Position numbers and translations under genes: made by a program. The notes below the pieces were generated by a model. The model made no database searches. It was not told the DNA's origin and was given only the letters and a program-made list of their open reading frames with translations. A stretch of 64,000 nt of DNA, from positions 1-64,000 of the forward strand of contig CANMWA010000015.1 of the NCBI GenBank assembly GCA_947501475.1. The letters run 5' to 3'. Below, one piece after another: positions 1 to 7,519 of the stretch. Every line of letters starts with the position of its first letter. Positions within the stretch are counted from its first letter, which is position 1. The stretch comes from an uncultured Aquimarina sp. Lineage in GTDB: Bacteria; Bacteroidota; Bacteroidia; Flavobacteriales; Flavobacteriaceae.

Positions 1-40
1 GTCGCCGCCTTCTTTATCTGCCAATAACCGGTAGATTTTA

Positions 41-72
41 AACCCTTCATTATAAAAATGAAGGGTTTTTTT
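41..72 (+). terminator. Intrinsic terminator of a gene left of the window
   Basis: A 10-bp perfect stem (41-50 with 58-67), a 7-base loop and a T-run form a rho-independent terminator. The gene it serves lies left of position 41 and cannot be identified, because all three forward frames close by position 41. From 73 to 235 I see no gene. A near match to the -7 element (TATATTTA, about 203-210) precedes the first coding region but is not exact. Confidence 0.75.
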
Positions 73-235
73 ATGCCCAAAAACTAAGAAATACCTTCCT
101 GTACATTTTATTACTAAAGAATTAACTTGAAATATATACCCAACGATTCATGGATGTAGTTAAAAAGATACATAGAGCTTTTTAACTATACGCTTTTCTA
201 TTATATTTAGATAATGTAAAGAAAAACTAAACATA

Positions 236-1603
236 ATGAGCACGCACAAATCTAGACGAAATTTTATTAAAAAAACTGCAATAGCAGGGGCTGGTATTTC
301 TGTACTCCCTAATTTAACTTTCGGAAATAAGAAATATAACCAAAAAACAAAACTTAAATTAGGGTTGATAGGTGTTGGTTTAAGAGGAACAAATCATTTA
401 AAAAATGTTCTTTTAAGAGATGATGTGCTAGTAACAGCAATTTGTGATATTGATCAAGTTAGAATTGACCTTTCTTTAGAAACAATAAAAAATGCAGGAA
501 AAACTAAACCAAAAGTGTTTAGTAAAAATGAGTACGATTATAGAAATTTATTAGATTTAAAAGATGTAGATGCGGTTATTATATCTACTCCTTGGTTATG
601 GCATACCAGAATGGCAAAAGATTCAATGACCGCCGGTAAGTATACTGGCTTAGAGGTGTCTGCTGCTAATACTTTAGAAGAATGTTGGGATCTGGTAAAT
701 ACTCATGAAGCTACAGGTACTCATTTGATGATTTTAGAAAATGTTAATTATAGAAGAGATGTTCTGGCAGTTTTAAATATGGTAAAACAGAATGTTTTTG
801 GAGAATTAGTACATTTTAGGTGCGGTTACCAACATGACTTAAGATTTGTGAAATTAAATGATGGAAAAACCGCGTACGGAAAAGGTGTAGAGTTTGGAGA
901 GAAAGGGATATCTGAATCAAAATGGAGAACACAACATTCGGTAGCAAGAAATGCAGATGTATATCCAACTCATGGGGTGGGACCAGTTGCTACTATGTGC
1001 GATATCAATAGAGGAAATCGTTTTTCTTCAATAACATCTAATGCAACAAAAGGTATCGGTTTACATAACTATATTGTGAAAAATGGAGGAGAGAAACATC
1101 CTAATTCAAAAATTAAATTTAAACAAGGAGATGTAATCACCTCTACAATTGAGACAACAATGGGAGAAACAATTATAGTCACTCATGATTGTAATTTACC
1201 ACGTCCTTACTCTTTAGGTTTTAGAGTTCAAGGAGCCAATGGGCTATGGGAAGTAGACGGGAATAGAATGTATATTGAAGGAGAATCTGAACCACATAAG
1301 TGGGATGATGCAAACAAATGGCTGATAAAATATGATCATCCCTTGTGGAAAAAATACGGCGAGCATGCTACCGGAGCAGGGCATGGAGGAATGGATTTTT
1401 TTGTTATTAATGCTTTTGTAGCATCTGCAAAAGAGAATACAGCCCCGCCACTAGATGTATACGATGCAGCAGCATGGAGTGCAATTACACCGTTGTCAGA
1501 AATTTCGATAGAAAATAATGGGGAACCCCAAGATTTCCCAGATTTTACAAGAGGATTATGGTTAAAACGAAAGCCTTATAATTGGATTAAAGACACATAT
1601 TAA
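236..1603 (+). CDS. Gfo/Idh/MocA family protein, GH109-like (NAD-dependent alpha-N-acetylgalactosaminidase type)
   Basis: A 455-aa exported protein. The N-terminus carries a twin-arginine signal (S-R-R-N-F-I-K-K at residues 6-13, then a short hydrophobic stretch). A Rossmann NAD-binding fold follows: GLIGVGLRGTNHL at about 43-55 and AICDID at about 68-73. The C-terminal half has features I associate with family GH109: YPTHGVGPVA near residue 242, a DINRGNRF block, and a GAGHGGMDFF block near 382. GH109 enzymes bind NAD and cleave terminal alpha-GalNAc by transient oxidation and elimination. A plain periplasmic dehydrogenase is the alternative. It is the first gene of a three-gene set with a sugar kinase 21 bases downstream and a nucleotidyltransferase after that, so it probably acts on a sugar that is then phosphorylated and activated. 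Confidence 0.8.
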   Translation: MSTHKSRRNFIKKTAIAGAGISVLPNLTFGNKKYNQKTKLKLGLIGVGLRGTNHLKNVLLRDDVLVTAICDIDQVRIDLSLETIKNAGKTKPKVFSKNEYDYRNLLDLKDVDAVIISTPWLWHTRMAKDSMTAGKYTGLEVSAANTLEECWDLVNTHEATGTHLMILENVNYRRDVLAVLNMVKQNVFGELVHFRCGYQHDLRFVKLNDGKTAYGKGVEFGEKGISESKWRTQHSVARNADVYPTHGVGPVATMCDINRGNRFSSITSNATKGIGLHNYIVKNGGEKHPNSKIKFKQGDVITSTIETTMGETIIVTHDCNLPRPYSLGFRVQGANGLWEVDGNRMYIEGESEPHKWDDANKWLIKYDHPLWKKYGEHATGAGHGGMDFFVINAFVASAKENTAPPLDVYDAAAWSAITPLSEISIENNGEPQDFPDFTRGLWLKRKPYNWIKDTY

Positions 1604-1624
1604 TATCAGATAAGACGATAGTAA

Positions 1625-2713
1625 TTGGAAGAAAGTTTAAAAAAAATAAATATAATAGCTCCAGGAAGGACTTGTTTATTTGGGGATCATCAAGATTATC
1701 TGGGACTGCCAGTCATTGCTTGCGCAATAGATAGATATATTAATTTGGAAGCTATTGAAAATACATCACTTTCTTTCAGGATTCAAATGCCTGATATTGG
1801 AGAAGAAAGAGTTATTGATATAGATCAGAAGTTTGATACCATTAAGCGAAGAGATTACTTTGCTTCATCTCTTAAAGTATTAAGAAGATATGGGTGTGTT
1901 CCCGATAAGGGGTACGATGTTAACATAATAGGGGATTTACCTGTTAATGCAGGAGTCTCCAGTTCTTCAGCACTAATAATTGCTTGGATTCGATTTTTGT
2001 TAGAGGCATTTGGCGCAGATCAGAAAATTACGCCGTTATTAATATCCAGAATAGGATATGAAGCTGAAGTTTTAGAGCATATGGAGCCAGGTGGGTTGAT
2101 GGATCAATATAGTATCGGGATTGGAAATGTTTTATTCATCGATACTGCAGAGAAAGCATCTTATAAAATTCTTCAAGATAAAATAGAAGGGCTAATTGTA
2201 GGAGAATCTGGAGTGAAGAAAGAAACAATTAATACCTTAGGAAATCTAAAAGAAAAAGCACTTAAGTCCATAGAGTATGTAACTCTTAAAAACCCAGATT
2301 TTGATATAAGATTAGCTGTGCTTGAAGAATATCAAGAATATGTAGGATGCATTCCTGAAGAATTAAAACTGTATTTTTTTGCAGCACTAAAAAATCATTC
2401 AATTACAAAAAAGGCTCTTGAAGAATTTAAAAAAGATGTACCAGACATGAAATATATTGGCCATCTAATGAATGAACATCATCTTATTTTAAAAGATATT
2501 TTAAAAGTAACGGTTCCTAGAATAGATAAAATGGTAAAGAATGCCTTGGATGCTGGAGCTTATGGAGTTAAAATTGTCGGGTCAGGCGGGGGAGGTAGTA
2601 TTGTTGCAATAGCTCCTAAAGGTAAAGAACAAGAAATAGCAGCAGCGATTATTAAAGGTGAAGGTAAAACAGCTTATGTTGTTAATGTAGACCCAGGAGT
2701 AAGAGTGGTATAA
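1625..2713 (+). CDS. GHMP-family sugar kinase (galactokinase-like)
   Basis: A 362-aa cytoplasmic kinase with the three GHMP motifs: a galactokinase-like substrate box at residues 13-25 (PGRTCLFGDHQDY), the glycine/serine-rich ATP loop at about 106-118 (PVNAGVSSSSALI), and a C-terminal GSGGGGS near 320. The galactokinase signature normally reads GEHxDY; here it is GDHQDY, so the sugar may not be plain galactose. The start is TTG: no Met occurs between it and the first motif, so a later start would remove the fold. It follows the GH109-like gene and lies 6 bases before a nucleotidyltransferase, which fits making a sugar-1-phosphate. GalNAc, galactose, fucose and heptose are all possible substrates; sequence alone does not decide. 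Confidence 0.8.
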   Translation: MEESLKKINIIAPGRTCLFGDHQDYLGLPVIACAIDRYINLEAIENTSLSFRIQMPDIGEERVIDIDQKFDTIKRRDYFASSLKVLRRYGCVPDKGYDVNIIGDLPVNAGVSSSSALIIAWIRFLLEAFGADQKITPLLISRIGYEAEVLEHMEPGGLMDQYSIGIGNVLFIDTAEKASYKILQDKIEGLIVGESGVKKETINTLGNLKEKALKSIEYVTLKNPDFDIRLAVLEEYQEYVGCIPEELKLYFFAALKNHSITKKALEEFKKDVPDMKYIGHLMNEHHLILKDILKVTVPRIDKMVKNALDAGAYGVKIVGSGGGGSIVAIAPKGKEQEIAAAIIKGEGKTAYVVNVDPGVRVV

Positions 2714-2719
2714 AAAAAT

Positions 2720-3595
2720 ATGATGCATCAAAATCTAATTATTTTAGCAGGAGGAGCTTCTTCCCGAATGAAAAAACAAGCAAAGACAACATTGCATAGT
2801 GATTTGACGATGCAAGCGAATACAAGAACAAAATCTCTTATTAGTATAGATGATGCAGGAAGACCAGTAATGGATTATCTTTTGTTCAATGCTAAGCAAG
2901 CTGGGTATACCAAAATATATATTGTTATAAGTGAAAAGGAAAAACTAATAAAAGAGTTTTATGGAACTAAAAATAAGGAGAATGATTTTTATGGATTAAC
3001 GATTAATTATGCAATACAATATATACCAATAAATAGAGTAAAACCTTTTGGTACAGCTGATGCTTTACATCAAACAATTATGCAATATCCGCAGCTTAAT
3101 AATGAAGTATATACTGTTTGTAATAGCGATAACTTGTATTCTAAAAATGCTTTAAAGGCTTTGCGGAGTACTAGTTCTATTAATGCTTTTATAAGTTATG
3201 ATAGAGATGCATTACAGTTTAGTATGCAACGCATAGCTCAATTTGCATTAGTTTCATTAGATGAAGAAGGATTCTTGAAGAACATAATAGAAAAACCATC
3301 GATAGACGATAGCTTGCTATATAAAGATGATACGGGTAAGCTTAGAGTTAGTATGAATATTTTTAAATTCGATGGAGCAATGTTTCAGAATTATGTGACC
3401 AATTGCCCTATTAATGAAAATAGAAAAGAAAAAGAACTTCCTACTGCTGTATTGAATATGGTTAAAGAATATCCTAAATCAGTTAAAGGTATTCCAATAT
3501 CAGAACATGTTCCTGATTTAACTTCAAAAGAAGATATTGTAGTTTTAAAAGAATATATCAAAACATATTATGCATTCATAGATTGGAGCTTATAG
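2720..3595 (+). CDS. Sugar-phosphate nucleotidyltransferase
   Basis: A 291-aa cytoplasmic protein with the nucleotidyltransferase N-terminal motif LILAGGASSRMKK (about residues 7-19). A conserved lysine follows in TKSLISI, then an SDNLYS segment (CNSDN, about residue 134) that corresponds to the metal-binding Asp of NTP-transferases, and an EKP segment near 194. Such enzymes join a sugar-1-phosphate to an NTP to give an NDP-sugar and pyrophosphate. The insertion between the GG loop and the lysine (about 20 residues) is longer than in GlmU or RmlA. It starts 6 bases after the GHMP kinase, so the two are very probably consecutive steps on one sugar. The nucleotide and sugar are unknown. Confidence 0.75.
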   Translation: MMHQNLIILAGGASSRMKKQAKTTLHSDLTMQANTRTKSLISIDDAGRPVMDYLLFNAKQAGYTKIYIVISEKEKLIKEFYGTKNKENDFYGLTINYAIQYIPINRVKPFGTADALHQTIMQYPQLNNEVYTVCNSDNLYSKNALKALRSTSSINAFISYDRDALQFSMQRIAQFALVSLDEEGFLKNIIEKPSIDDSLLYKDDTGKLRVSMNIFKFDGAMFQNYVTNCPINENRKEKELPTAVLNMVKEYPKSVKGIPISEHVPDLTSKEDIVVLKEYIKTYYAFIDWSL

Positions 3596-3638
3596 TGTTT
3601 TATATAATCAATATATTAAAAAATAAGAACTCAGGATT

Positions 3639-4268
3639 ATGAATATACAATCTCCAACAGAAGAAAGATGGAATTGGCTAACCCACGGATTAGGATTTAT
3701 CTTATCTTTTATAGGGTTGTTTGTTTTATTAGCTAATGATTTGCAATTTACCAGCTATAGTACTTTTACAATCATTCTATACAGTTTGTCTTTAATGATC
3801 TTATATTTTGCCTCAACTGCTTATCATTATACTTCTAATGAACAACTCAAAAGAAGATTTAGGATCATGGATCATATTAGTATCTATCTCCTAATTGCAG
3901 GGACGTATAGTCCGGTTACTTTAATTACACTTTTGGATGATAAGGGGTGGTTTTTATTTATTATCGTCTGGTCTATTGCTGGTATAGGTACAATATTAAA
4001 GTTGTTTTTTACCGGAAGATTCGAAGCTATATCGCTGCTTTTATATCTGGTTATGGGATGGTTGATCGTATTAGATATAACTAACTTAATGAATAAAGTT
4101 GGTCAAGAGGGAATTGTATTTTTGATATTAGGAGGAGCTGCCTACACTTTCGGAATTATTTTTTATGCTATGCGAAGATTGAAATTTCATCACGTGATAT
4201 GGCACCTTTTTGTACTAGCAGGAAGTATTTTTCATTATATTTTTATACTGAAATTTGTTATTAAATAG
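3639..4268 (+). CDS. PAQR/hemolysin III family membrane protein (TrhA-like)
   Basis: A 209-aa integral membrane protein with seven predicted helices. It has the family's conserved features: EERWNWLTHG near the N-terminus, STAYHYTSNE followed by a basic loop and MDHISIYLLIAGTYSP in the middle, and a final HHVIWHLFVLAGSIFHY. The spread His and Asp residues form the metal site of the PAQR/CREST superfamily. Bacterial members (TrhA) are linked to membrane energetics and fatty-acid homeostasis; the old name hemolysin III is misleading. It stands alone, 43 bases after the nucleotidyltransferase, and converges with the DUF4268 gene with one base between them and no visible terminator. Confidence 0.85.
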   Translation: MNIQSPTEERWNWLTHGLGFILSFIGLFVLLANDLQFTSYSTFTIILYSLSLMILYFASTAYHYTSNEQLKRRFRIMDHISIYLLIAGTYSPVTLITLLDDKGWFLFIIVWSIAGIGTILKLFFTGRFEAISLLLYLVMGWLIVLDITNLMNKVGQEGIVFLILGGAAYTFGIIFYAMRRLKFHHVIWHLFVLAGSIFHYIFILKFVIK

Positions 4269-4269
4269 T

Positions 4270-4698
4270 TCAATTATCAATAAAATCTTTGTATTCTAAA
4301 AAGAACTCTTCAAGTTTAGACATGTTTTTATGTAAGAATGCCATTGTTGTTTCCCAAGTATTTCTATTATGAATACTTACTTCTTCAATTTCAATATAAA
4401 GCCTGGAGATGATCTTACCATTATCTAATTCATATGCATCGGTTATCATAATATCACTAATATATTCGCTAATAAGGATGTTTTTTAAGCTCACGAATTT
4501 ATCAAAATAGTATTCTCGAATAATAGCATCACTAGGTTCAATATCGATAGAAACCTGTGCTTTTTTGGTAGTAAAAGTAAATTTAAGAGTTACATCTTTT
4601 ATTTTTGTATTATATAACAGCCATTTGCGAGGATATTCTTTTCCAAAGCTGGTCCAGAACTCTTGCCGTATCCGTTTTGATTCGTCTTTATTAAACAT
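4270..4698 (-). CDS. DUF4268 domain-containing protein
   Basis: A 142-aa soluble protein that I recognise as the stand-alone DUF4268 type common in Flavobacteriia: an N-terminal SKRIRQEFWTSFGKEYPRKW block, a beta-rich middle with IEPSDAIIREYYF, and a helical C-terminus with NTWETTMAFLHKNM. The domain is related to PD-(D/E)XK-like folds, but I see no convincing nuclease triad here. It is the last gene of a minus-strand set (methyltransferase, ZIP transporter, DUF4268), 2 bases after the transporter. Function unknown. Confidence 0.75.
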   Translation of the reverse strand: MFNKDESKRIRQEFWTSFGKEYPRKWLLYNTKIKDVTLKFTFTTKKAQVSIDIEPSDAIIREYYFDKFVSLKNILISEYISDIMITDAYELDNGKIISRLYIEIEEVSIHNRNTWETTMAFLHKNMSKLEEFFLEYKDFIDN

Positions 4699-4700
4699 GA

Positions 4701-5378
4701 TTATATAATATAGGCTGTTGCCGTAGCGATAAGAATAACCAAAAGTTTGGTGATATTAAATTTATGCCCTTCATTACTTTCAAAAAGAATAGTTGTAGAT
4801 ACATGTAAAAATATACCAATGACCAATGCGTTGATTTCTTTATAATAGTGTTTGGCAGCATAAAAATATTCACTAATAAAAGTGCCTAATGGGGTCATTA
4901 ATGCAAAAACAACTAAAGTTATTATAATTACAGTTGTATTGATTTTTGTATTCAATAAAAAAGTAGTTAGGATCATCGCTATCGGAATTTTGTGGATAAT
5001 TATTCCTAATAAAATCCCGTCGGTATGATGTACAGGAAACCCTTCTAAAATTGCATGTAATCCAAGGCTTATAAAAAGTAACACTGGAATCTGATAAGTG
5101 TTTTTATCTAAGTGAACATGACCGTGTTCTGCACCTTTTGAGAAAAATTCTAGTATTTTTTGAAGTAAAATACCCAACATAATCCATACCCCAGTACGCT
5201 TTGCAAATTGATTGTCTTCAAATACTTCTGGCAAAAGATCAAAAATGGTTATCGCTAATAAAAATGCACCACTAAATGCTAAAAGTAGTTTTAAGTTTTT
5301 TTGATTAGAAGGTCTAAATATAAAAACAATTATAGACCCAATAAAAACAGCTGCTATAGATAGAATGTAATTATACAC
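4701..5378 (-). CDS. ZIP family divalent metal transporter
   Basis: A 225-aa polytopic inner-membrane protein. The two signature metal-binding segments of ZIP transporters are visible: HAILEG at residues 108-113 and HKIP at 129-132, each inside a predicted helix. A His-rich cytoplasmic loop (HGHVH, 85-89) lies just before them, as is usual. The family moves Zn2+ and related cations into the cytoplasm. It overlaps the stop codon of the upstream methyltransferase by one base and is followed after 2 bases by DUF4268, so the three are one transcript. The exact metal is not determined by sequence. Confidence 0.85.
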   Translation of the reverse strand: MYNYILSIAAVFIGSIIVFIFRPSNQKNLKLLLAFSGAFLLAITIFDLLPEVFEDNQFAKRTGVWIMLGILLQKILEFFSKGAEHGHVHLDKNTYQIPVLLFISLGLHAILEGFPVHHTDGILLGIIIHKIPIAMILTTFLLNTKINTTVIIITLVVFALMTPLGTFISEYFYAAKHYYKEINALVIGIFLHVSTTILFESNEGHKFNITKLLVILIATATAYII

Positions 5379-6109
5379 TATTTAAAAATTAAGATCAACC
5401 TTGGTGATGTTTCTTTATTAAATTTCTGTAACTGGTAGTTGCCAAAAATATCTAATAAATTGACTTCAGCTTTTTTTAAATAATTCTCAAAATCCGAAAG
5501 AGTGATTGCCTTTACTCGTTCTGTAAAAAAGAAATCTTCATGATTATCTTTGAATCTAATCTCTTTGAATATATATCCATCTTCTACATATCGTTTGATA
5601 TGAAATGTAATCCCGTTTACATCTTTAGTTTCTTCGGGCACAAGGTTTTTAATCACATAGTCTACATTCAAAAAATCTATAACACCAAAACCAGTTTCAT
5701 TTAAGTCAGATTTTATAGCTTTTATAGTATTTAGATTGTCTTCTTCTTTATCAAAATATCCAAAACTTGTAAATAGATTAAAAACAGCAGAAAATTTTTC
5801 TGAAAATGGTTTACACATGTCATGTACTTTAAATTTCAGAGTTTCATTTTCGAACTGAGAGGCATATGCGATGCTGTTTTTGGATAAATCAGCTCCAGTA
5901 ACGTTATATCCTATTTTATTTAGATAAATACTATGTCTCCCTTTACCACAAGCCAAATCTAAAATTTTCTCTCCAGGTTCAAGGTTTAGGTACTGCGTAA
6001 TATTATCCATAAAGGCTTTGGCCTCATTATGGTTTCTGTCTTTGTATAGTATATGATAATATGGTGTATCGAACCACGATGCATACCACATTGTAGAATC
6101 TTTTAGCAT
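5378..6109 (-). CDS. Class I SAM-dependent methyltransferase
   Basis: About 243 aa, with SAM motif I ILDLACGKGRHSIYL and motif II GADLS near residues 50-80, followed by a seven-strand methyltransferase fold. The open frame extends upstream to 6118 from a TTG, but the -7 promoter element on this strand (6123-6116) overlaps that region, so the start must be the ATG at 6109 (given here) or the ATG at 6091 (protein beginning MWYASWFDTPYYH). The 6109 start would leave almost no leader. Substrate unknown; the family includes many small-molecule methyltransferases. First gene of the operon with the ZIP transporter. Confidence 0.75.
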   Translation of the reverse strand: MLKDSTMWYASWFDTPYYHILYKDRNHNEAKAFMDNITQYLNLEPGEKILDLACGKGRHSIYLNKIGYNVTGADLSKNSIAYASQFENETLKFKVHDMCKPFSEKFSAVFNLFTSFGYFDKEEDNLNTIKAIKSDLNETGFGVIDFLNVDYVIKNLVPEETKDVNGITFHIKRYVEDGYIFKEIRFKDNHEDFFFTERVKAITLSDFENYLKKAEVNLLDIFGNYQLQKFNKETSPRLILIFK

Positions 6110-6115
6110 AGGGCG

Positions 6116-6123
6116 CAAAATTA
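6116..6123 (-). promoter_or_regulatory. -7 promoter element (TAATTTTG) of the methyltransferase operon
   Basis: An exact match to the Bacteroidota TAnnTTTG element on the minus strand, ending 6 bases before the ATG at 6109. With initiation a few bases downstream, the transcript would be nearly leaderless from 6109 or carry about 18 bases from 6091. It is paired back to back with the divergent element at 6127-6134. Confidence 0.6.
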
Positions 6124-6126
6124 ATG

Positions 6127-6134
6127 TATTTTTG
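6127..6134 (+). promoter_or_regulatory. -7 promoter element (TATTTTTG) of the THUMP methyltransferase gene
   Basis: An exact TAnnTTTG match on the plus strand, 3 bases from the divergent element at 6116-6123. Transcription would start near 6140, which excludes the most upstream in-frame ATG (6124) and supports GTG 6163 or ATG 6181 as the translation start. Confidence 0.6.
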
Positions 6135-6162
6135 CGGTTTAATTATATTGAATACAAAGATA

Positions 6163-7323
6163 GTGAGTAATTCATTTAAAATGGTAGCCAAAACCCTTTT
6201 TGGTTTTGAAGAAATTCTTGCAAGAGAGCTTAGAAATCTTGGAGCTCAGAAGGTTGAAATAGGAAACCGTATGGTTAGTTTTTATGGCGATACGGGTTTT
6301 ATGTATAAAGCAAATTTGTGTTTAAGGACTGCCGTAAAGATCTTAAAACCTATTACTTCTAAAAGAATTAGAAATGAAAAGGATTTATATGATTTTATAC
6401 AAACCATAGGATGGTCTGAGTATCTAGATGTTGATGATACTTTTGCAATTCATGCTACGGTCAATTCTACCATTTTTAGTCACTCTCATTATATTTCTTT
6501 AAAAACAAAAGATGCTATTGTAGATAAATTCAGAAAAGAAACAGGAAATAGACCAAGTATTGATTTAGACTATCCTGATCTTTCTATTGATATACACATC
6601 CAACAGGATTTGTGTACAGTGTCTTTAGATAGTTCTGGAGGGTCCTTGCATCATCGAGGATATCGTACAGCGACTAATATTGCTCCGATTAATGAAGTGT
6701 TGGCAGCTGGTTTGTTATTACTTTCTGGTTGGGATGGGCAGTGCGATTTTTTAGATCCGATGTGTGGTAGTGGTACCATGGCTATAGAAGCTGCAATGAT
6801 TGCCTGCAATATACCTGCAAATATTAACCGAAAAGAATTTGCCTTTGAAAAGTGGTTGGATTGGGATATGGATTTGTTTGAAAAAATAGAAGAAGCTTGT
6901 TTAAATAAAACCAGAGATTTTCATCATTCAATAATTGGAATGGATAAGGAATATTCTGCGGTGCGTAAAGCAAATATAAATATTGAAAATGCTAACCTAA
7001 CTGATTTTGTAAAAATAAAAGAAGGTGATTTTTTTGAAAGTGAAAAAGAAGTTGAAGGCCCTCTCCATATAGTATTCAATCCGCCTTATGATGAGCGATT
7101 AGAAATTGATATAGAAGAGTTTTATTCAAAAATTGGGGATACATTAAAGAAAAGCTACCCAGGTACCAATGCTTGGTTTATTACCGGAAATCTTGAAGCT
7201 TTAAAATATGTAGGACTACGACCTTCCCGAAAAATAAAAGTTTTTAATGGAAAATTAGAAGCTAGATTGGCCAAGTATGAGATGTATGCGGGTAGTAAAA
7301 GAACAAAGTTTCAGAAAAATTAA
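6163..7323 (+). CDS. THUMP-domain class I rRNA methyltransferase (RlmL N-terminal/Trm14-like)
   Basis: About 386 aa. The N-terminus (KTLFGFEEILARELRNLGAQ) and following region form a THUMP RNA-binding domain. The C-terminal Rossmann-fold domain has FLDPMCGSGTMAIEAA (SAM site) and FNPPYDERL, the NPPY catalytic motif of base-amino methyltransferases. The closest known relative is the N-terminal half of E. coli RlmL, which makes m2G2445 in 23S rRNA. The in-frame ATG at 6124 lies upstream of the promoter element, so I chose GTG 6163 (VSNSFKMVAKT); ATG 6181 is the alternative. The fused second methyltransferase of RlmKL is absent, as is usual in Flavobacteriia. Confidence 0.85.
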   Translation: MSNSFKMVAKTLFGFEEILARELRNLGAQKVEIGNRMVSFYGDTGFMYKANLCLRTAVKILKPITSKRIRNEKDLYDFIQTIGWSEYLDVDDTFAIHATVNSTIFSHSHYISLKTKDAIVDKFRKETGNRPSIDLDYPDLSIDIHIQQDLCTVSLDSSGGSLHHRGYRTATNIAPINEVLAAGLLLLSGWDGQCDFLDPMCGSGTMAIEAAMIACNIPANINRKEFAFEKWLDWDMDLFEKIEEACLNKTRDFHHSIIGMDKEYSAVRKANINIENANLTDFVKIKEGDFFESEKEVEGPLHIVFNPPYDERLEIDIEEFYSKIGDTLKKSYPGTNAWFITGNLEALKYVGLRPSRKIKVFNGKLEARLAKYEMYAGSKRTKFQKN

Positions 7324-7519
7324 TTTCTAGAAGTACGTTTTTTGTAAGGATATAAATTATTAATGATAGCCATCTATTAAATAATCAGTATGTCATTGGG
7401 TTAATAAATTCTTAAAATAGATTACGTCAAGTTTTTTTATGCTTTTGTTAAGAGATTATTATTGAAATAACAATAATTTTCTAGTTGAAATTCAACAATT
7501 AACTAATCACTCCACTGGC

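Noticed and set aside
4691..4873. Minus-strand frame of 60 codons with hydrophobic stretches
   Set aside because: It lies inside the ZIP transporter gene in another frame; it has no start context or conserved pattern, so it is a shadow.
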